DNA of 55,264 nt from an uncultured Phycisphaerales bacterium. Its GTDB lineage: Bacteria > Planctomycetota > Phycisphaerae > Phycisphaerales > UBA1924. The stretch spans positions 1-55,264 of the forward strand of contig CAIYWI010000026.1 in assembly GCA_903929885.1 (NCBI GenBank), given 5' to 3'. Positions within the stretch are counted from its first letter, which is position 1. Every line of letters begins with the position of its first letter. The translations under genes and the position numbers were made by a program. Of this stretch, positions 50,701-55,264 are shown piece by piece. A model generated the notes under the pieces. It was given only the letters and a program-made list of their open reading frames with translations, was not told the DNA's origin and did not search any database.

Positions 50701-52353
50701 TCAGCGAGGCGATGCGGCCTTCGACTGCTGCTCGTCCTCGGCGGTGATGCGATCCAGCAGCGTCCCGACCAAGGCCGACGCGCCGCCGTCGCGGGCCTGC
50801 CCCGTGACCAGCACCCGCGGCGCGATCTGGATGTTCCGCTCGCCGACGATCTTGAGCACCTCCATGAGCGCGGCGTTGCTCTTGCCGATCTGCTCGGCGA
50901 TCTGCTTGTACGCCTCGGCCTGCGCCACCGCCTTGATCTTCGTCGCCTCGGCCTCCGCCTTGGCCTCGATCACCTTGCGCTTCTGCGCCTCGTCGGCGAT
51001 CTTCACCTCGTAGGTCGCCGTCGCGAGCTTGCGCTCCTCCTCGGCCTCCTGCGTGGTGCGGGTCAGTTCCTTCTTCTGGTTCGCGGCCTTCTGCTGCTCC
51101 TGGAAGGTCTGCTGCTCCTGCTTGGCCAGTTCGCGGTCGGTCTGCGTCTTGAGCAGCGTGCCCAGACTCAACTCATCGCCCACGTTGCCGATTCGAACGG
51201 CCGTCACCGTCACGCCGAAGCGAGCCATCTGCGATCGGAGCATCGCCAGCGACTGCGATTCCTGGTGCGATCGCATCTGCACGTAGTCGAGGGCCTTCAC
51301 GTTCTCCGCGTTGTTGCGGAAAATCGCACGCACCGCCGAGTTGAGCGCGTTGCGGAACCGCTCGCCTTCGTCGTCGCCCAACTTGGCCACCACGAGGGGG
51401 GCGTCCTGGGGCTTGATGAGGTATTCGACCCGCACGTCCACCGGGAACGTGAAGCCGTCGGTCGTGCGGACCGTGATCTCCTTCTCCTCGCCCGCCGATG
51501 GCGATGCCGAGGCCTTGTTGGAGGCGGCGGCTGCCGCGGCGTGCTGCGTGTAGTGGGCGATGATCTGCGTCGTCCACATCTCCGTCACCGTGAAGGCGTC
51601 CGTGTTGATCGCGTACTTGCCCGGAGGCAGCACCTCGGCGCGGATGCCCATCTCGCCGTCGGCCGCGAACTTCACCGGATCCTCGGGCTGCGCGGGCTGA
51701 CCCGCCTCCGCCGGCGCGGGCGGCGGCGTCATCGTCATCGACGGCGGCTTGCCGTAGTTGGCCTTCAGCACGCCCACCTCGCCCGAGAGGATCTCCGTCT
51801 GCTTGACCATCGTCACCTTGTACAGACGCGTGTTCAGCCGATAGCGACCCGGCTTGAGCACCGAGGCCTGCTTGCCCTTGAACCCCTTGCCAGTCGTCAG
51901 GAAGTGCCTGGCGTCGAGCATCTGCTGGAACTCCGCAGGCGGGAAGTCCGGGGCGAAGAGCTGATCGCCCTCGAGCGGAATGCCGTCGGCCGTCTCGATG
52001 AGCCCCACGTCGTCCGACTCCACCGACACCAGATCGACATTGCTCACGCTGTAGATCACCGGCCAGTAGCCAAAGTGCCATCCCGGGGGCAGCACGTCGG
52101 CCTGCACGCCCATCTCGCCATCCACCGCGATGATCTTGCCATCCTTGAGCGACGAGCCAAAGGCGTGCTTGGTCACAATGCCCGTCTTGTCGCTGGGCAC
52201 GTATACCACCGAGCACACCGCCAGCCCCAAGCCGATCAGCGATGGCGCGAGGATTGCGAGCGCGGTGCGAACCAGCGGGCTGGTCGCCTTGGCCATGCCC
52301 AGGAGGCAGACCAGGGCCAGCGTCACGCTCACGATCAGCAGCACAATGCCCAT
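50701..52353 (-). CDS. SPFH/band 7 (flotillin-like) membrane protein
   Basis: The 550-residue protein has two N-terminal membrane helices (residues 2-21 and 30-52), an SPFH domain, and a long charged coiled coil (about 415-495, including EAEATKIKAVAQAEAYKQIA), as in flotillins. The SPFH region includes ITVRTTDGFTFPVDVRVEYLI and RNALNSAVRAIFRNNAENV. An unusual feature is a recurring beta motif before it: GEMGVQADVLPPGWHF (about 80), ASVLKPGRYRLN (about 163) and GEMGIRAEVLPPGKYAIN (about 233). Family members scaffold membrane microdomains or regulate proteases. A TATACT -10-like hexamer lies 84 bases upstream on the minus strand (52437-52442). Confidence 0.88.
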   Translation of the reverse strand: MGIVLLIVSVTLALVCLLGMAKATSPLVRTALAILAPSLIGLGLAVCSVVYVPSDKTGIVTKHAFGSSLKDGKIIAVDGEMGVQADVLPPGWHFGYWPVIYSVSNVDLVSVESDDVGLIETADGIPLEGDQLFAPDFPPAEFQQMLDARHFLTTGKGFKGKQASVLKPGRYRLNTRLYKVTMVKQTEILSGEVGVLKANYGKPPSMTMTPPPAPAEAGQPAQPEDPVKFAADGEMGIRAEVLPPGKYAINTDAFTVTEMWTTQIIAHYTQHAAAAAASNKASASPSAGEEKEITVRTTDGFTFPVDVRVEYLIKPQDAPLVVAKLGDDEGERFRNALNSAVRAIFRNNAENVKALDYVQMRSHQESQSLAMLRSQMARFGVTVTAVRIGNVGDELSLGTLLKTQTDRELAKQEQQTFQEQQKAANQKKELTRTTQEAEEERKLATATYEVKIADEAQKRKVIEAKAEAEATKIKAVAQAEAYKQIAEQIGKSNAALMEVLKIVGERNIQIAPRVLVTGQARDGGASALVGTLLDRITAEDEQQSKAASPR

Positions 52354-52539
52354 GTCGATGGTTCCGTCCAGACGCGGGTTTGCCCCGGGTCGCCGTGCCT
52401 CCGGGCACGCGTGCTCCCGATCCCGCGAGTGGGGCCAGTATATTCGGAGTCCTTTGAAGGGAGTTTTGTCCCCCCTCGTTCGCCACCGCCGAACCGAGTC
52501 CTGAGTCGACAGTGATCCGGTGGGCCTGTCCGACCCCCG

Positions 52540-53853
52540 TCAGGCCACGCTGTCGGGAAGGTCGAGGTCCGGCACCGAGCGGAAGGCAATGCCCCCCGCC
52601 GCGCTTTTCCTCGCCTCGTGCATTGCCCCCGTGTACACGGTCAAGGGCCCGTGCGAGGCATCCAGTTCGTCGATGAGCCGGCTCAGGCGTTCACGTTGTT
52701 GCTCTTCCTTGAAGAGGGGCAGCGTCACGCTCGCCGCCGGGAGCAGGTCGTGCAACGTCACGCCCACGAAAGTCGGGTCGCCCGGTGGCCGCTTCTCCCA
52801 CAACGCCCGCAACTCGCTCGCGAGCGTCAGTGTGTCCTGCTTGCCCCCCTCGAGCGATGCCGCACCCGTCCACGCACGTGACTCGGCTTCCTCCGACCGC
52901 GGGCCCCATGTACTCGGCCGCCGCCTGCCGCAGGCCACCACCAGCGTCAGCCGCTGGGCGTAGTACCCCAGGTGCCTCATCCTCGCGGCGGCCTTGTGGA
53001 GCAGCCGCACGCAGATGCCCCACGCCGCCTCGGGGTTCCTCGCCTCCGGCGGCAGCACGTGCTGGTGCCCCACGCTCCGCGTGCGGCTCGTTCGGTGCAC
53101 CGTCTCCTGCCCCCGCAGCCAGCGATGCCAATAGCGGCCCAGCACGCTCCCCCAAGCCCGCTCAAGCTGCTCCTCGTTCCGTGCGTACAGGTCCTCCACG
53201 GTGTCGATGGCAAAGGCCCGCAGCCGCTGGACCATCCTGGGCCCGATGCCCGGGAAGTCCTGCAACTTCAGGTGCACCAGCCGCCCCGGCAACTCGCCCG
53301 ACTCGATCACCACCAGCCCGTCGGGCTTCTGCATGTCGGTGGCAAGCTTGCCCAGCACCCGGTTGGGCGCAAGTCCGATCGAACACCGCAGGCACTCGCC
53401 CACGCGCGACGCGATGGCCCGCTTCACGCGGTGGGCCAGTTCGACGGCCTTGGCTGGATCGCGCTCGTCGCGGGCGAGGCGACAGGCCATCTCGTCGATG
53501 CTCAGCACCTCTTCCACGGGAAGGCACGTCTCCACGGCCTCGATGATCTTGTGGTGCATCTCGACATAGGCCCGGTGACGTGTCTTGACGATGTGGATGC
53601 CCGGACACAGCCGCTTGGCCTCGCCCACCCGCGTACCGGTTCGCACGCCGAAGGCCTTGGCCTCGTAGCTGGCCGCCACGCAGCACCCGCCATCGGCCAT
53701 CACCGGCGCGACGGCCACTGGCTTGCCCCGCAGCGACGGCTCGAGCTGCTGCTCGACGGAGGCGAAGTAGGAGTTGAGGTCGAGAAAGAGCACCCGCAGC
53801 GGATTGTGCCGCGGCTCGGCCGAATCGAAGGGGGTCTCATCCGCGGTGGTCAC
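52540..53853 (-). CDS. Y-family DNA polymerase (DinB/UmuC group)
   Basis: The 437-residue translesion polymerase has the palm motifs VLFLDLNSYFASVEQQL (Asp25) and EEVLSIDEMA (Asp120, Glu121), so the catalytic metal ligands are present and it is not an inactive ImuB-type protein. A helix-hairpin-helix follows (LQDFPGIGPRMVQRL, about 198-212), then the little-finger region with GHQHVLPPEARN. It copies past DNA lesions. The start is GTG 53853; the first 20 residues are poorly conserved. It lies 18 bases downstream of the kinase gene on the same strand. Confidence 0.9.
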   Translation of the reverse strand: MTTADETPFDSAEPRHNPLRVLFLDLNSYFASVEQQLEPSLRGKPVAVAPVMADGGCCVAASYEAKAFGVRTGTRVGEAKRLCPGIHIVKTRHRAYVEMHHKIIEAVETCLPVEEVLSIDEMACRLARDERDPAKAVELAHRVKRAIASRVGECLRCSIGLAPNRVLGKLATDMQKPDGLVVIESGELPGRLVHLKLQDFPGIGPRMVQRLRAFAIDTVEDLYARNEEQLERAWGSVLGRYWHRWLRGQETVHRTSRTRSVGHQHVLPPEARNPEAAWGICVRLLHKAAARMRHLGYYAQRLTLVVACGRRRPSTWGPRSEEAESRAWTGAASLEGGKQDTLTLASELRALWEKRPPGDPTFVGVTLHDLLPAASVTLPLFKEEQQRERLSRLIDELDASHGPLTVYTGAMHEARKSAAGGIAFRSVPDLDLPDSVA

Positions 53854-53871
53854 GACGGGTGATTGTTGGAC

Positions 53872-55264
53872 CTACCGAACGGCCGGTTCGCTGACCGGCG
53901 AGGGCCCCGTCCCCGAGGCAGATGCCTCGATCGCCGCGAGCAGCCGCTGAATGTCGGCGAGCAGGGCCGGTTCGTCGGCGTGGGGTGTCGTCTTGCCCGG
54001 GTCGGCGTCGACCTGCGACAGCTCCTCGCGGATGCACGCGAGGATGGCCTCCGCCGGCTCTCGCTCGCCGGGCGCGATGAGCCCTCCGACGCGGGCGGCG
54101 ACCAGCACGCTCCGGAGGTGCGCCCCCCGCGCAAAGTTGCCCGCGGGTGACTCCTTCCACGCCGCTCGCGAGGCCGCCAAGGCGTTGCACAGGTCGGCCA
54201 CGAGCACATCGGCCGGTTCGGCGGGCGTCCGCCACCTGAGCAACTGAAGGTCGATGAGCGGGATCATCCGTCGATTGCTGTAGTGGTCGTTGCCGAGTTG
54301 GGTCGACCGCTCCAGCGTGCGGCGAGCCGCCTCGAGGGCTTCCCGCGCGCCGGGCCGCCCGGCGTTGGCGAGCCCTTCGCCCAGAAGGCGTTCGGCGATT
54401 CCCACCTCGTCGAGCAGATTCGCGTCGTTTGGCGAGGCGGCGGCCAGCCGCCGCATTCGCTCGACGGACGACTCGAGCGCCGCGAAGTCGCCTTGCGTCA
54501 CCGCGTACCGCACGCGGAGATTGAGCTCCCTGCGCTCGTGCTCGGCTCGCTCCGCGGGGGCGGCGAGGGCGGCGGCACGGGCCGCCTCGTCGGCGGCCTC
54601 CGCGAACACGGCCGGACGAGCGGGCAGTTCGATGATGAAGGCCTTGAGCTCGAGGGTGCGACTCAATGAGTTTCTCGCCGCCGCCGAGTCGTGTGTCGCC
54701 ACGAGTTGCCGTGCGAGAGTCTCGGCGCGATCGATGAGCGAGGCGGCTTGATCCTGCAACCCCATGCTCTCGTTGCCGGAGCTTCCGGTGATCGATGCGA
54801 GACGACCGAGCGATTCGATCAGCGTTCGCGCGAGAATAGGATCATCGCCGACCCGCTCGAATGCCGCCTCGAGTTGGCGACGCGTCGCGTCCAGCACGAT
54901 CCGCTTGGACTCCAGCGGCTGCTTGGCGTGGTACAACCGTTCGTACCCTTCCACCAGCATGGTTTGCGAGGCGGCGACGACCTCGAAGAGCATCTGCTGC
55001 GACTTCGCCTCGGCCTTCCTCGCCCGCACCAGTTGCATCGTCCCGAAGGCGACCGCGCCTGCGAGCAGCACGGCCACCATGCCCGCCGCCGCGTACCTCG
55101 CCCGGTGACGCTTCGCCGAGGCTACCAGCGTCTCCCACAGGCGAGGCGGACGAATGGTGATCGGCTCGCCCCGAAGGTGCCGTCGAAGGTCCTCGGCCAA
55201 CGCCGCCACCGATTGGTAGCGTTCCGCCGGCTCCGCCGCGAGTGCGGCATGCACGATCAGGTCG
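53872..55264 (-). CDS. Membrane Ser/Thr protein kinase, C-terminal part (cut by window edge)
   Basis: The reading frame enters from beyond position 55264, so the start and catalytic lobe are missing. The visible N-terminal stretch (DLIVHAALAAEPAERYQSVA, then LAEDLRRHLRGEPI) is the end of a Hanks-type kinase domain. It is followed by a membrane helix (YAAAGMVAVLLAGAVAFGTM) and about 390 residues of helical, TPR-like extracytoplasmic sequence. This architecture is very common in planctomycetes. Downstream are the polymerase and SPFH genes on the same strand. Confidence 0.85.
   Translation of the reverse strand, partial: DLIVHAALAAEPAERYQSVAALAEDLRRHLRGEPITIRPPRLWETLVASAKRHRARYAAAGMVAVLLAGAVAFGTMQLVRARKAEAKSQQMLFEVVAASQTMLVEGYERLYHAKQPLESKRIVLDATRRQLEAAFERVGDDPILARTLIESLGRLASITGSSGNESMGLQDQAASLIDRAETLARQLVATHDSAAARNSLSRTLELKAFIIELPARPAVFAEAADEAARAAALAAPAERAEHERRELNLRVRYAVTQGDFAALESSVERMRRLAAASPNDANLLDEVGIAERLLGEGLANAGRPGAREALEAARRTLERSTQLGNDHYSNRRMIPLIDLQLLRWRTPAEPADVLVADLCNALAASRAAWKESPAGNFARGAHLRSVLVAARVGGLIAPGEREPAEAILACIREELSQVDADPGKTTPHADEPALLADIQRLLAAIEASASGTGPSPVSEPAVR

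Noticed and set aside
52540..53853. ImuB-type inactive polymerase homologue
   Set aside because: The catalytic acidic residues (DLNSYF and SIDE motifs) are present, so an active Y-family polymerase is the better call.
1..55264. tRNA, rRNA, riboswitch, transposon or phage genes
   Set aside because: I looked on both strands and saw no cloverleaf with CCA-type ends, no transposase motifs and no integrase or terminal inverted repeats.

Overview
The window is about 55 kb of very GC-rich bacterial DNA with dense genes, frequent 4-base start/stop overlaps and no RNA genes, insertion sequences or CRISPR arrays that I can see. An exosortase with PEP-CTERM-type substrates ending in an IPLPP-AGL-TLG tail, a secreted protein of 'GACC' cysteine repeats, and a very large TPR protein beside exopolysaccharide genes together suggest a Planctomycetota genome, most likely class Phycisphaerae. 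That assignment is inference from gene content, not from a marker gene.

Left part (1-13964): mixed housekeeping and accessory genes. A small lipoprotein diverges from an FdhF/YdeP-type molybdopterin oxidoreductase that overlaps a CYTH-domain gene. Then come an NhaD/CitMHS-like ion transporter, a lipoprotein with repeated SSNG/TSNG motifs, a tandem-ACT protein, a seven-repeat cysteine-rich secreted protein (-), a methyltransferase (-), an FSA-type aldolase (+), an overlapping pair of a GT28-like glycolipid glycosyltransferase and an LpxH-like phosphoesterase (-), an NAD-dependent epimerase and a GT2 glycosyltransferase (-).

Middle (14170-18324, minus strand): four tandem genes for secreted proteins of 226-261 residues. 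Each has a signal peptide, an FC[VI]ER motif, an IQ-x-A-[IL]-W motif 67-77 residues later, and a C-terminal PEP-CTERM-like sorting tail. The Cys and Gln motifs are those of the thioester domain (TED/TQXA) of Gram-positive covalent adhesins. Each gene has its own hairpin 30-45 bases downstream, and three share a promoter-like element (TTGGCA-N17-CAGAGT-GTG) with a leader of about 120-140 bases. This is the most interesting signal in the window.

Right part (about 18678-50664, plus strand): 24 genes with no gap longer than about 46 bases, apparently one long transcription unit for an exopolysaccharide and its secretion/sorting machinery. It encodes a parallel beta-helix protein, two acyltransferases, a polysaccharide deacetylase, several glycosyltransferases, nucleotide-sugar enzymes (LegB-like dehydratase, nucleotidyltransferase, DegT aminotransferase, epimerase, UDP-sugar dehydrogenase), a CelD-like acetyltransferase, a Wzx-like flippase and a Wzy-like polymerase. 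It ends with WecG/TagA transferase, a degenerate nucleotidyltransferase-like protein, exosortase, EpsI-like protein, Wzz/ATPase, initiating sugar transferase and a 1557-residue TPR protein. The exosortase is the obvious candidate to process the four thioester-domain proteins upstream.

Right end (50701-55264, minus strand): an SPFH/band-7 membrane protein, a Y-family DNA polymerase and the C-terminal part of a membrane Ser/Thr kinase cut by the window edge.
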